DNA of 64,000 nt from SKIA01 sp047602905. GTDB taxonomy: Archaea > Nanobdellota > Nanobdellia > Woesearchaeales > SKIA01. The position numbers and the translations under genes are program-made. This document shows, one piece after another, positions 1 to 8,899 of this stretch; the stretch's first letter is position 1; the number at the start of each line of letters is the position of its first letter. The DNA is taken from NCBI GenBank assembly GCA_047602905.1, contig JBLKOP010000005.1, forward strand, positions 1-64,000. Reading direction: 5' to 3'. Under the pieces are notes generated by a model. It ran no database searches, was not told the DNA's origin, and saw nothing but the letters and a program-made list of their open reading frames with translations.

Positions 1-2361
1 CTTGAGTGCGAGGTTGTTGCTAGTAGTTCTTGTTCTTCTGGTTGGACTAAGTACTTAGGCCTTGAGAATTATACTGGCGGATATGATAATGCTCATGCAC
101 AGACGCATGATTATGGTGGGGATACGTACGCGAATAGTTTGTGTTGTCGAGTGACTTCGTATGGAAGTTTAGGGTATAGTTGTGATGATGGGGATGTAGT
201 TGTTTCTTTGTCTTCAACAGATGATGCTCATGTCCAAGACAGTACTCAGAGCGGGTATGGAACTTCTGTTTGTCTCAGTCATTCTGTTGAGCCAGTAACG
301 TGTACTCCTCGAGAAGGCGCTTGTGAAGTTAGTGAGGAGTGTGTTGTTAGTGTTTCTTCCTCTGATAACGCTCACGCAGCTAGCTGCGGGTTTTATTCAC
401 GCAGTATTTGCTGTGAGCTTGATGCTGATCCTAGTAAATCGTTTATTACTGTTTGGAAGACTGATAACGCTGGTCCTAGTGGTGATGAGCAGATTATGCT
501 TCCTTTGGAGTCTTCTGGTGAGTATGATTTTGTTGTTATTGGTGAGAATGTTACTAACAGCCCTGTACACGTTACTGATTATACGAATAATGTGATTAAT
601 TTTTCTAGTGCTGGTGTTCATGAGATTGAGATTGTAGGGACTCTTGAAGGGTGGCGATTTAATAATGGTGGTGATAGGCAGAAGCTTCTTGAGATAAAAC
701 AATGGGGTAATGTGAAATTAGGAAATAATAATGGGTATTTTTACGGAGCAAGTAACTTAATTATTACTGCTAGTGACGCACCAGACCTTACAGGAACAAC
801 AACTATGCAAAGCGCCTTTGAAGATACAGATTTATCAGTTGCAAACAATATTAATAATTGGGATGTTTCAGGAATTACAGATATGAGAAATCTATTTCGT
901 TTTTCTTCCTTTAATAGTAATATTAGCTCTTGGGATGTTTCTAATGTTAACCTTATGGGATCTCTGTTTCAAGAAACTCCCTTTGATCAGAACATTGGCT
1001 CTTGGAATACTTCATCTGTTACTAATATGGGTACTTTGTTTCGTGATACTCCTTTTGATCAGGATATTTCTTCTTGGGATGTTTCTAATGTTACTAGTAT
1101 GCTTGGAATGTTCCAATCTGCTTCTTCTTTTGATCAGGATATTTCTTCTTGGAATACCAGTAAGGTAGTTAGTATGCACCTTATGTTCTTTGGTGCTTCT
1201 TCTTTTGATCAGGATATCTCTTCTTGGGATGTTAGTGGAGTTACTAATATGCATTCTATGTTTTCTGGTGCTTCTTCTTTTGATCAGGATATTTCTTCTT
1301 GGAATACTAGTAAAGTGACTCGCATGGACAATATGTTTAATAATGCAGGTAGTTTTAATCAGAATATTTCTTCCTGGGACGTTTCTTCTGTTGAGAATAT
1401 GTATCGGATGTTTCGTTCTGCTTCTTCTTTTGATCAGGATTTGGGTTCTTGGAATATTTCCTCTGTAACTGATGGTTCTAATAATGGTTTGCGTGACATG
1501 TTTTTGTCTCATTCTCTTTCTTTGTCTAATTATGATTCTTTATTGTCTGGTTGGTCTGGTCTTGATACGTTGCAGTCGGATATGATTTTTCATGGAGGGA
1601 CTAGTCAGTACTCGTTAGCTGGTGTTGCGGGTCGTGAGACGCTTACTGATACGTACAGCTGGACAATAACTGATGGTGGTTTGTTTATTGAAGCACCAAC
1701 ACTTCTTCTCCCAGCGAATAATAACAACTCTGTTCAGGAGCGTCGTCCGGAGTTTAGTTGGAGTGTTCCTGAGTTTACTAGTGGCGCGTATAATGAACTC
1801 AACATATCAGCTCATGAAGACTGTGCTTTCTTACCGGTAATTAACGCTTCTTCTGCTACTTCTTTTGTTCCTGATTCTGATTTGTGTGTTGACCGCGTGT
1901 ATGAGTGGTCTGTTCGTACGTGTTATGGAAGTACGTGTAGTGATTGGTCTGCTCCTTTTACGTTTACTATTTCTAGTAGTGTTGGTATCGCGTTTGTTGT
2001 TTCTGAGACGGATTTTGGTGAGTTAGGTGTTTCTTTTGTTGGTGAAGAAGTTGTTCGTGACACGCTCTCTAACGACCCTGCTCCTTTGCGCGTAAACAAC
2101 ACGGGTAATGTTGTTATTAATGTGAGTGTTGAGGCTCTTTCTGATTTGTGGTCGTTACAACCGCTAAACACGCAGTATTTCCAGTTTGCTGATGAGAATA
2201 GTTCTTCCTGGACTGATTTCACAAGCGAGTATCAACCCTTCATAAACGACCTTGGTGTTGGTTCTTTGCGCGAGTTAGAACTCCGCATAGAGGTTCCTGT
2301 TGGTGAGCCGCCAGGAAGTAAGTCAACAACTGTTCGTGCTTTAGCGGTGAGTGCTGAGTAA
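1..2361 (+). CDS. Secreted surface protein with DUF285 (BspA-type) repeats, 5' end outside the window
   Basis: The frame is open from base 1, so the start and any signal peptide lie upstream. The visible N-terminal part holds about three cysteine-rich repeats, each with a core like SSSDNAHA ending in a Cys-Cys pair. The middle (about 840-1480) holds roughly nine DUF285 units of 24-25 residues with the pattern SSWDVSNVTSMxxMF and FDQDIS; this family is found in BspA-like and Mycoplasma surface proteins. A fibronectin/Ig-like part (about 1690-1970) and a beta-rich tail follow. No C-terminal membrane helix is seen, so anchoring is unclear. A role in adhesion or cell contact is inferred. Codons are strongly G/T-rich. 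Confidence 0.8.
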   Translation, partial: LECEVVASSSCSSGWTKYLGLENYTGGYDNAHAQTHDYGGDTYANSLCCRVTSYGSLGYSCDDGDVVVSLSSTDDAHVQDSTQSGYGTSVCLSHSVEPVTCTPREGACEVSEECVVSVSSSDNAHAASCGFYSRSICCELDADPSKSFITVWKTDNAGPSGDEQIMLPLESSGEYDFVVIGENVTNSPVHVTDYTNNVINFSSAGVHEIEIVGTLEGWRFNNGGDRQKLLEIKQWGNVKLGNNNGYFYGASNLIITASDAPDLTGTTTMQSAFEDTDLSVANNINNWDVSGITDMRNLFRFSSFNSNISSWDVSNVNLMGSLFQETPFDQNIGSWNTSSVTNMGTLFRDTPFDQDISSWDVSNVTSMLGMFQSASSFDQDISSWNTSKVVSMHLMFFGASSFDQDISSWDVSGVTNMHSMFSGASSFDQDISSWNTSKVTRMDNMFNNAGSFNQNISSWDVSSVENMYRMFRSASSFDQDLGSWNISSVTDGSNNGLRDMFLSHSLSLSNYDSLLSGWSGLDTLQSDMIFHGGTSQYSLAGVAGRETLTDTYSWTITDGGLFIEAPTLLLPANNNNSVQERRPEFSWSVPEFTSGAYNELNISAHEDCAFLPVINASSATSFVPDSDLCVDRVYEWSVRTCYGSTCSDWSAPFTFTISSSVGIAFVVSETDFGELGVSFVGEEVVRDTLSNDPAPLRVNNTGNVVINVSVEALSDLWSLQPLNTQYFQFADENSSSWTDFTSEYQPFINDLGVGSLRELELRIEVPVGEPPGSKSTTVRALAVSAE
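960..1470 (+). repeat. In-frame tandem repeat, 72/75-bp period, encoding DUF285 units
   Basis: The DNA word TTTGATCAGGATAT recurs near 1059, 1131, 1206 and 1281, with degenerate copies before and after. Copies are spaced 72 or 75 bp, that is 24 or 25 codons, so the reading frame is kept. Nearly identical copies could allow expansion or contraction by recombination. Confidence 0.8.
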
Positions 2362-2365
2362 TTTT

Positions 2366-2396
2366 CACTGGACATCTTACCGACGCGTTTTTAAAG
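2366..2396 (+). promoter_or_regulatory. Helicase promoter with CACTGGACAT motif and TATA box
   Basis: CACTGGACAT lies at 2366-2375. After an 11-bp gap comes a TATA-like GTTTTTAAAG at 2387-2396, about 25-30 bp before the helicase ATG at 2421, which fits a leaderless mRNA. The same motif with the same geometry occurs at 5924 and 50863. Confidence 0.55.
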
Positions 2397-2420
2397 TGGC
2401 TTTTTTCTATTAGTACTTGT

Positions 2421-4397
2421 ATGGATGACTTATCGTATGTGCACGTGTTAGAGGCGGTTAATGACTTGCCGTTTTCTGTGGGAAAAAACACTCTTATTGA
2501 TGTTCTTGTTGGTTCAACAAACAAAAAAATGGTTTCTAATGACGCGTACCTAGAGTGTGTTGCGTATAATAGTTTGTTTGGTGTTGATAAGGCTCGTATT
2601 GATTCCTTGATTCGTGAGCTCATAAGGGCGGGTTGTTTGCAGTACGTAAGTAGTATGCAAAACCCTCGTTGGAAGACTCTTTCTCTTACTAGCAAGGGAG
2701 TTTCTGAGCTTGCTAACCCTTCTCTTATTACTTCTTCTCCTGTAAGCACTCATTCTAGTTCTTCACCTACTAAGCACGAGTTGTTGCTTATGCAGGAGCA
2801 CGAGGAGTTCTTGTCCTCATTTACTCAGCAGCAACGCCACGCAATTGTTTCTTGTGGTAAGCGCGTGTTGTGCGTTGCTGGTGCTGGGAGTGGCAAAACT
2901 ACTGTTCTTACGAATCGTATTCGTTTCTTAACACAAAAGCGCGGCGTTCTTGCTAAAAACGTGCTTGCTATCACGTTTACTCGTAAAGCTCGTGAAGAGA
3001 TGCAAACGCGCCTTGGTGGCGTTCACGCACAAATTGTTACGTTTAACGGTTTTTGTGAGCGGGTTTTACGCGCTCATGGCCTGAATAAACCTCTTGTTTC
3101 CTACGGCCAGAAGATTATGTTGTTTCGGGAGGCTTGTAAGCGTAAGGGTTTAGAAATCCTTGCTCTTATTCATGAGTACTACACTTCTTCTCAGCGTAAT
3201 GGGAAAAGCTCTGATGAGCTTGCTAGGCGTTTGATGAGTGATGTATTTAGTATTCTTGATCACTACGCTAACGAGGATGAAACGGTTGCTTCTTCTGGTC
3301 GTAGCGTTCTTGCAAGTACGTTGCTTGCTTTAGCTAAAGAAATTATTGTTTTAATGGATGAGCGTGGAGTAATGGATTATTCTGGTCAGGTACAGGCTGT
3401 TCTTGCGTTGTTTCGGTCTCGTCCCGAGGTCGTTCCTTCTTTTGATCACGTCCTTGTTGATGAGTATCAGGACGTAAACGTCTCTCAGGTTCGCTTGTTA
3501 GAGTTGCTTGCTCCTAGTAATTTGTTTGTTGTGGGGGATCCTCGTCAAAGCATTTTTGGTTGGCGAGGTAGTCATGTTGAGTTCATTAATGATTTCGAGG
3601 GTGATTGTGTTGTTCAGTTAACAAAGAATTTTCGTAGCTGTAAAGAAGTGGTTTCTGTTATGAACAAGTGTATTTCTTCTATGAAGCTTCCTCCTCTTAA
3701 GCCTGGTTTGTCGCTTTCTGGTGCTGTTCAGGTGATGAGTTACTCAAGTGATTCTGAGGAGTTGCGGGGCGTTGCTGGTTTGCTTAAGCATGTTAATGGT
3801 TCCTCGGTGTTTGTTCTTGCTCGAACAAACAAGCAGCTTGAGGAGTTATCGGTGGTTTTAGATAGAGAGGGTGTTTCGTATAGTATTCGTCAAGAAACTT
3901 CTTCTGAGGATGTTTCTAGTGGTATTGTTCTCTCTACCGTTCATGCGATTAAGGGTTTAGAAGCGGAGACGGTTGTTGTTATTGGTTGTACTTCTCGGTA
4001 TTTTCCTTGTCGCGTTTCTGATCACCCGGTTGTTGAGTTAATTACTGGTGTTTCTTTGCGTGAGGAGGAGGAGCTTCGTTTGTTGTATGTTGCTTTGTCT
4101 CGTGCACAAAAATCTCTTATCGTCACGTATAGTGGTTCGTTAACGTATTTGCTTGACGGAGTGTTTTCTTCTTCTGCTTCTCGTGATGACGAGGCGTATG
4201 CTTCTCTTAAGAAGTGGCGTAGTGAAGTTGCTGCTCAGAAGTCTCTTCCTGCGTATTGCGTGTTCTCTGATAAGACGCTTCGTGAACTCGCTACTCGTAA
4301 ACCTTCTTCTCTTGCTGAGCTTGAAGCAATTCATGGTATTGGCCCTAGTAAGCGTGTTGAGTTTGGAGAAGCGGTTTTAGAAGTGCTTGGTTCTTAG
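2421..4397 (+). CDS. SF1 (UvrD/Rep-type) DNA helicase with N-terminal RQC-like winged helix and C-terminal HRDC domain
   Basis: This is a 3'-5' DNA helicase of superfamily 1. Residues 1-100 resemble the RQC winged helix of RecQ helicases (KNTLIDVLVGS, then DSLIRELIRAGCL). A linker leads to the Q-motif near 137 and Walker A AGAGSGKT at 153-160. Next come TFTRKAREEM (Ia), VDEYQD (II), GDPRQSIFGWRG (III), the NFRS arginine motif, STVHAIKGLE (V) and LLYVALSRA (VI). The last 55 residues form an HRDC domain with an HhH-like IHGIGPSK. HRDC occurs on some bacterial UvrD2 proteins, but an RQC-like module on an SF1 core is unusual. ATG is about 30 bp after the TATA box. The stop codon overlaps that of the convergent gene. 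Confidence 0.9.
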   Translation: MDDLSYVHVLEAVNDLPFSVGKNTLIDVLVGSTNKKMVSNDAYLECVAYNSLFGVDKARIDSLIRELIRAGCLQYVSSMQNPRWKTLSLTSKGVSELANPSLITSSPVSTHSSSSPTKHELLLMQEHEEFLSSFTQQQRHAIVSCGKRVLCVAGAGSGKTTVLTNRIRFLTQKRGVLAKNVLAITFTRKAREEMQTRLGGVHAQIVTFNGFCERVLRAHGLNKPLVSYGQKIMLFREACKRKGLEILALIHEYYTSSQRNGKSSDELARRLMSDVFSILDHYANEDETVASSGRSVLASTLLALAKEIIVLMDERGVMDYSGQVQAVLALFRSRPEVVPSFDHVLVDEYQDVNVSQVRLLELLAPSNLFVVGDPRQSIFGWRGSHVEFINDFEGDCVVQLTKNFRSCKEVVSVMNKCISSMKLPPLKPGLSLSGAVQVMSYSSDSEELRGVAGLLKHVNGSSVFVLARTNKQLEELSVVLDREGVSYSIRQETSSEDVSSGIVLSTVHAIKGLEAETVVVIGCTSRYFPCRVSDHPVVELITGVSLREEEELRLLYVALSRAQKSLIVTYSGSLTYLLDGVFSSSASRDDEAYASLKKWRSEVAAQKSLPAYCVFSDKTLRELATRKPSSLAELEAIHGIGPSKRVEFGEAVLEVLGS

Positions 4398-4813
4398 AGG
4401 TCTTTTTCGTTGAAGATGTACATCACGTTTTCTGGGTTGTCGGCTGCTTCGTGAAGAACGATGTTTCCTGTGTTTTCGTTAAAGAAAAAATATGCTTTTT
4501 CGTATGGTATTTTCTTGTCTTCTATGAGTTGTTTGTATGCTCCGTTCATGAAACTTTTTGTTATTCCTATTGGCTCTCCTGTTTCTTCTATCATTGCAAC
4601 GACTGTGTCTATTCCTTGCGCATTTAGTTGTTGGTATAAGTCTATGGTTGTTCCTCCTAGTGCATATACTGGGCTGAGAGGGTTTATTGGTTTTACTAAG
4701 AACGTTTCTTCTCCTACGTTAAATGTTTTTTCTTTTGGTGTTGCTTTAGTTATTGCTTCGTCAATAACTCCTGTTTCTGCGGGTATCATGAGTTGTTGGT
4801 ATGATAGCATCAT
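4394..4813 (-). CDS. Hypothetical protein, 139 aa
   Basis: I recognise no family. It is soluble, without signal peptide or membrane helix, and acidic towards the C terminus, with a possible alpha/beta fold. A minus-strand TATA box (CTTTATAAAC, about 4827-4836) sits roughly 20-25 bp before two adjacent ATGs (4813 and 4810), so either may be used. It converges with the helicase gene, the two stop codons overlapping (TAA at 4394, TAG at 4395). Confidence 0.7.
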   Translation of the reverse strand: MMLSYQQLMIPAETGVIDEAITKATPKEKTFNVGEETFLVKPINPLSPVYALGGTTIDLYQQLNAQGIDTVVAMIEETGEPIGITKSFMNGAYKQLIEDKKIPYEKAYFFFNENTGNIVLHEAADNPENVMYIFNEKDL

Positions 4814-4851
4814 ATAATGTGGAGTTTATAAAGATTATTATTCTGTACTGG

Positions 4852-5268
4852 CTACGTTTTTTTGTTTTGTAACGAAGAAAAAAACGCTTCTAGACTTTTT
4901 GATTTGCTTGCTTGTATTGTGTTGATTTCTTCTTTATGAACCCACAGGTGCTTAGTGATGTTTTCGTTTTCTTCTATTTGTGAGGTAGTTATTTCTTTGT
5001 TTGTGGTTGTGCAAAGAAAGGTGTTACAGATAACTTGCTGGTTGTTTTTGTCAGAAAACCACCAGATTCCTACGTGCTCTTTGATGTCTATACTCAGTCC
5101 TGTCTCTTCTTTTACCTCTCTAATAAGTGCTTCTTGCGGACTCTCTCCTGAACGAATTTTTCCTCCAGGAAGACTAATGTATGTTATTCCGTCATATTCT
5201 TGTAACAGAACAAGAAACTTGTCTTTGTACTTAATAAGCGCCTTTGCTGCTGCTAGTGATGGCTTCAT
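4852..5268 (-). CDS. Nudix hydrolase, 138 aa
   Basis: It is predicted to hydrolyse a nucleoside diphosphate linked to another moiety. The Nudix box is complete at residues 36-58: Gly36, Glu42, then REVKEETGL with the metal-binding glutamates. The substrate cannot be told from sequence; an (8-oxo-)dNTP or a nucleotide sugar are options. The ATG overlaps the stop of the upstream SGNH-hydrolase reading frame as ATGA, so the two genes are translationally coupled. Confidence 0.9.
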   Translation of the reverse strand: MKPSLAAAKALIKYKDKFLVLLQEYDGITYISLPGGKIRSGESPQEALIREVKEETGLSIDIKEHVGIWWFSDKNNQQVICNTFLCTTTNKEITTSQIEENENITKHLWVHKEEINTIQASKSKSLEAFFSSLQNKKT

Positions 5269-5887
5269 AAAACTCTTTTCTCCTCAAGAAACTTTTTGAT
5301 ATGTCCATACATTTTCTGATAGCCTTCTTTGTTTGGGTGTAGCCCGTCTGCTAGCAGTGAAGAAAACTCTTCTTCTTTAGCTGCGCAAATAAATCAAGAA
5401 AACTTGTTTGCTCTTGTACACTTATTTCTTTAAGTACTTCGTTGTATTCTTGTATTCGCTGGTTACTAAACCACGTGCCCTCATATGGGTTGGTGAGTTT
5501 TTCATCAACAGGGGTTAGTCCAAGTACGACTATTTGTTCTGCATACTTTTTTGCTATACGTATAATTTCTTGAATGTTTTTTCTAAATGTTTCTGGTCTT
5601 GTCTGAGGAATGTTTTTGCTTCCAAGAAGCTTTGCATCATTGATACCGATAGTGATGATAATCGTGTATGTGTCTTCTTCTCGTAGTACTTTTGTTCGTG
5701 CTTGTGCTTCTATTTCTATTCTCTTAAGAAGTCCTGTGCTTGTCTCCCCAGGTATTGCCAAGGTGTAGACTGCGTTATACTCGTCAAGGCTCTCAAAATA
5801 CTCTCTAAGACGTCCACTCCAGCCTCTTTGCGAGTTGTTTCCTCTCCCAAAGGCTATGCTGTCTCCGAAAACAAGAATTCCTTGCAT
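5265..5887 (-). pseudogene. SGNH/GDSL-family hydrolase, interrupted by one frameshift
   Basis: The family includes esterases and lipases with a Ser-Asp-His triad. Block I (GDSIAFG, nucleophile Ser) is near the start, a Gly/Asn block (GIND) in the middle. The N-terminal frame stops early after FAQLKKKSFLHC (stop near 5351). The missing block V (DGLHPN, catalytic Asp and His) continues in the -1 frame and ends at 5265, overlapping the Nudix ATG as ATGA. One extra A in the AAAGAAGAAG tract (about 5369-5380) would restore a full-length protein of about 207 aa. The ATG at 5887 is preferred: it precedes the GDS block and has a TATA-like CATTAAAAAG 28 bp upstream. Sequencing error, recent mutation and -1 frameshifting are all possible. 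Confidence 0.8.
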
Positions 5888-5909
5888 ATAGTGTGTATTT
5901 GTGGCTTTC

Positions 5910-5953
5910 TTTTTAATGATTCTCACTGGACATTTAGGCAATCATTATAAAAA
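5910..5953. promoter_or_regulatory. Divergent promoter region with CACTGGACAT between two TATA boxes
   Basis: The minus-strand TATA (about 5910-5920) serves the SGNH gene and the plus-strand ATTATAAAAAC (5944-5953) serves cdc6. CACTGGACAT at 5924-5933 lies between them. Its reverse complement, TGTCCAGTG, resembles the core TCCAGTGGAAAC of archaeal origin recognition boxes, and it stands next to the initiator gene. Confidence 0.55.
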
Positions 5954-5976
5954 CAGGTTTTGTGCTTAGTGGTATT

Positions 5977-7044
5977 ATGTCGTTATTCAAAGACGTACTG
6001 GATAAGAGTAAGAGCTTGTTTGTTGATGAGCACGCACTTAATTACGAGTTCTTACCTGGCGTTCTTCCTCACCGAGAAAGTGAGCAAGGTCATTTGGCTA
6101 CGTGTATTAAGCCGTTGTTCATGGATCGTGCCGGGCGTAACTTGCTTATTCATGGTCCTCCTGGTGTGGGAAAAACGGCTGCTTGTCGTTATGTGTTGCG
6201 TGATTTGGAGGAGAATACTGATCGTATCCAAACGATTTTTGTGAGTTGCTGGAAGCATAACACGACCTTTAAGGTTCTTGCTGAGGTGTGTAACCAGATT
6301 GGTTACGCGTTTACGCATAACAAGAAAACTGATGAGCTAATGCGTATTATCACTCATAACCTCAATAAGTCACGTACAGTGTTTGTTTTTGATGAGGTAG
6401 ATAAGGCTGAGGACACGGATTTCTTGTATTTCTTACTTGAAGAAATTGATCGCAAAGTAGTTTTTGCTATTACGAATTTTAAGGAGTGGCTTATTGATTT
6501 AGATGAGCGTGTGAAGAGTCGCTTGACTGCTGAGCTTCTTGAGTTTAAGGCGTACTCACAAGCAGAAGTTACTGATATTCTGAGAAAACGCTTAGCGTAC
6601 GCGTTTCGTGACGGCGTTTGGAGTGATGAGCCTCTTGGCTTAGTGGCTTCTCGTACTGTAGAAGCGGGTGATGTGCGTGTTGGTTTGTACTTGCTTAAAG
6701 AGGCTGGTATGCTTGCTGAAGAGAAGTTTAAGGACGCAGTACTTGTTGAGCACGTAGAGGCTGCTATTAAGAAGCTTGACGAATTCACTATTAAGAATAC
6801 GAAGGACTTGGATGCTGATGCTCAGCTTGTTCTTTCGTTGTGTCGTAAGCACGCGGGTAAAAAAATTGGAGAAATTTTTGAGCTCTACGAGTCCAGTGGC
6901 GGTAAGGGTGTGTATAAGACGTTTCAAAGAAAGGTTCGGTACTTAGCTGAGAATAAGTTCATTACTCAAGAGCGAGTAACTGGTGGAAGTTCTGGCTCGA
7001 CTACGATTATTCATCCTGCTAATAAGAGCTTAACGGAGTTTTAG
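5977..7044 (+). CDS. cdc6: Orc1/Cdc6 replication initiator ATPase
   Basis: This AAA+ protein (355 aa) binds origin DNA and helps load the MCM helicase. It shows Walker A GPPGVGKT at residues 60-67, Walker B VFVFDEVD (Asp139-Glu140), a sensor-1-like FAITNF, and a C-terminal winged helix from about residue 275. ATG 5977 is preferred to the in-frame GTG at 5962 because the TATA box at 5944-5953 predicts transcription starting just before 5977. The stop overlaps the GTG start of the next gene by one base, so a RecB-like nuclease is co-translated. Archaeal origins often lie beside this gene. Confidence 0.93.
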   Translation: MSLFKDVLDKSKSLFVDEHALNYEFLPGVLPHRESEQGHLATCIKPLFMDRAGRNLLIHGPPGVGKTAACRYVLRDLEENTDRIQTIFVSCWKHNTTFKVLAEVCNQIGYAFTHNKKTDELMRIITHNLNKSRTVFVFDEVDKAEDTDFLYFLLEEIDRKVVFAITNFKEWLIDLDERVKSRLTAELLEFKAYSQAEVTDILRKRLAYAFRDGVWSDEPLGLVASRTVEAGDVRVGLYLLKEAGMLAEEKFKDAVLVEHVEAAIKKLDEFTIKNTKDLDADAQLVLSLCRKHAGKKIGEIFELYESSGGKGVYKTFQRKVRYLAENKFITQERVTGGSSGSTTIIHPANKSLTEF

Positions 7045-8429
7045 TGGTTCGTCTTCTTCGAGCTTCCGATGTTGCTTTGTGCGTGAAGAGTCCTTTTCTT
7101 TTGTGGGCTGATGCGTTTGTTGGTGAGGAGCATAAGGATTCCTTAACTGTTTTTCAAGAGGCGTTGTTTGAGAAAGGTCGCGTTCATGAAGAAGAAGTTC
7201 TTACGCAAAACTATCCTGGTGCTCAAGAGGTTGCTTACGCTTCTGTTGAGGATGCTTTCTTGCAGACAAAGCAGTTCATGCAAGAGGGTGTTGACGTGCT
7301 CTCTCAAGGAGTTCTTCTTTCTGAAGAGTTGGGTTTTGAGGGCCGTCCGGACGTTCTTGAGAGAGTTCCTGGAGAGTCTGTGTTTGGGGAGTATTATTAT
7401 GTTGTTAAGGAGATTAAGTACGCAAAGAACCTTAAGCAGCACCATATCCTGCAAGCAGCGTTTTATAACAGATTATTAGGTGTTATTCAGGGCGTTACTC
7501 CTAAAGAATTCTTCTTAGTTAATAACGAGCATGAAGAGTTTTCTTTTCTTTACGCGGACTATGAGGCTTTGCTTGATGAGATGGTTGTTCTTGCAAGAAG
7601 TGTTCTTTGTGAAGACTTCGTTCCTCTTCCTGTTTTTGGCGAGGATTGGCCGTGGACTTCTTACTCGCAAGAACTTGCAAGAGAAAACAATGATTTATCG
7701 TTGCTGTATCGCTTAGGGCGAACGGTTCGTGACGCGCTAAACAAGCAAGGTATATTTACTCTTCAAGACTTTGTTGCTGCTGATAAACAAACTGTTCTTA
7801 GCATAAAAGGAGTTGGTGCTTCCTCATACAAGAAGTGGTTACTGCAAGCACAAGCATACCTAGAAGACCGAGTAGTTGTTGCAAAAAAACCTACTCTTCC
7901 TGCTTCTGAGAACGTGTTCTTTTTTGATATCGAGGGTGATACGGAGATTGGTGTTGATTACTTATACGGGCTTCTTGGTGAAGAGGGTTTTGTGTATTTT
8001 TTCGCAGACACTCCTGAAGATGAGGAGGCTATGTGGAGGAGTTTTTGTTTGTTTATGAGTAATCAACCTGAAGACGTTGTTTTGTATCATTACACGAGTT
8101 ATGAAAAAACGAGTGTTAAGCGTTTATACAAGAAATACGGTTGTGATGAGGGTGTGTACAAAAAAGTTGTTTCTTCTCTTACTGACGTATTTCCTATCGT
8201 TACTTCTTGCGTGTTTCTTCCTATTCCTGCGTACAGTATTAAGCCGTTAGCGAATTACTTAGGGTTTTCTTGGCGCGCAAGTGATGCTGGTGGAGCAAAT
8301 AGTATTCAGTGGTATCAACAATACTTGTTAGGGGATTCTTCTATGAAGAACAAGATTTTGTTGTATAACGAGGATGACGTACAAGCAACAAAAGTAGTTA
8401 CTCACTGGTTACAAACACTTAAAAGGTAG
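7044..8429 (+). CDS. TM0106-type RecB-like nuclease with C-terminal RNase H-like domain
   Basis: The protein has 461 aa. The N-terminal half shows a PD-(D/E)xK nuclease pattern: a GRPDVLE aspartate followed by KEIKYAK (the ExK), then a glutamine-bearing helix. A helix-hairpin-helix-like stretch (SIKGVGASSYKKW) follows. The C-terminal third starts with FFDIEGD, a DEDD-type exonuclease motif, and ends with YNEDDVQAT. This matches the uncharacterised TM0106 RecB-like family. The GTG start overlaps the cdc6 stop (TAGTG), so a replication or repair role is inferred from context. Confidence 0.83.
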   Translation: MVRLLRASDVALCVKSPFLLWADAFVGEEHKDSLTVFQEALFEKGRVHEEEVLTQNYPGAQEVAYASVEDAFLQTKQFMQEGVDVLSQGVLLSEELGFEGRPDVLERVPGESVFGEYYYVVKEIKYAKNLKQHHILQAAFYNRLLGVIQGVTPKEFFLVNNEHEEFSFLYADYEALLDEMVVLARSVLCEDFVPLPVFGEDWPWTSYSQELARENNDLSLLYRLGRTVRDALNKQGIFTLQDFVAADKQTVLSIKGVGASSYKKWLLQAQAYLEDRVVVAKKPTLPASENVFFFDIEGDTEIGVDYLYGLLGEEGFVYFFADTPEDEEAMWRSFCLFMSNQPEDVVLYHYTSYEKTSVKRLYKKYGCDEGVYKKVVSSLTDVFPIVTSCVFLPIPAYSIKPLANYLGFSWRASDAGGANSIQWYQQYLLGDSSMKNKILLYNEDDVQATKVVTHWLQTLKR

Positions 8430-8448
8430 CTTTTTTTCTTGATTTTTT

Positions 8449-8850
8449 GTGGATAAACAATTAGAAGATTCTGTGGAAGAGTTCTTTAAAGAACATAAAC
8501 GAGTCCAAGAAGAACTAACAGAATTTAGTTGGATAAAACAACTCTTTCCTAAAGCAAGAAAACATTTACGAACCTACACATACAATGGTTTTGTAGATAC
8601 GATTAGTGTCTATCGTGAATCTTCTGGTGTTATTGTAGAGTTTGAGCCTTCTCGCGATTCATTAGGTGTAATTTCTCGTTATCGTATAACGGCGAAAATC
8701 TCTCGCAAGGAACCAGATTTCTCTGTTGACATACGCTATCCTTTCATGCGTGGTGGATCACACAAGAAAGAAGGAGATTATGTTCGCGAAGTAGTGGATG
8801 CCTTATCTGGTCTTCAAGCATACGTACAGAAACAAAACGCGCAGAAGTAA
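8449..8850 (+). CDS. Hypothetical protein, 133 aa
   Basis: No family is recognised. It begins with a charged helix and continues as a probable alpha/beta domain rich in beta strands, without membrane segments. The GTG start lies 19 bp after the nuclease stop and it probably belongs to the cdc6 operon, though a T-rich stretch (8430-8448) separates them. Codon use is more A-rich than in cdc6. Confidence 0.65.
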   Translation: MDKQLEDSVEEFFKEHKRVQEELTEFSWIKQLFPKARKHLRTYTYNGFVDTISVYRESSGVIVEFEPSRDSLGVISRYRITAKISRKEPDFSVDIRYPFMRGGSHKKEGDYVREVVDALSGLQAYVQKQNAQK

Positions 8851-8899
8851 CTACTTGTGAAGAATAATCTTTTTTAATAGGTTGCCTGTACCTAGTAGC

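Noticed and set aside
960..1470. Regularly spaced repeats that could be read as a CRISPR array
   Set aside because: They are in frame, encode DUF285 protein units and lack unique spacers.
1012..1512. Open frame on the minus strand opposite the DUF285 repeats
   Set aside because: It is the antisense shadow of a repetitive gene, with Arg/Ile-rich composition and no family features.
6891..6900. TCCAGTGG inside cdc6 as another origin-recognition-type site
   Set aside because: It lies in coding sequence, lacks the ATGTCCAGTG extension and no TATA follows.
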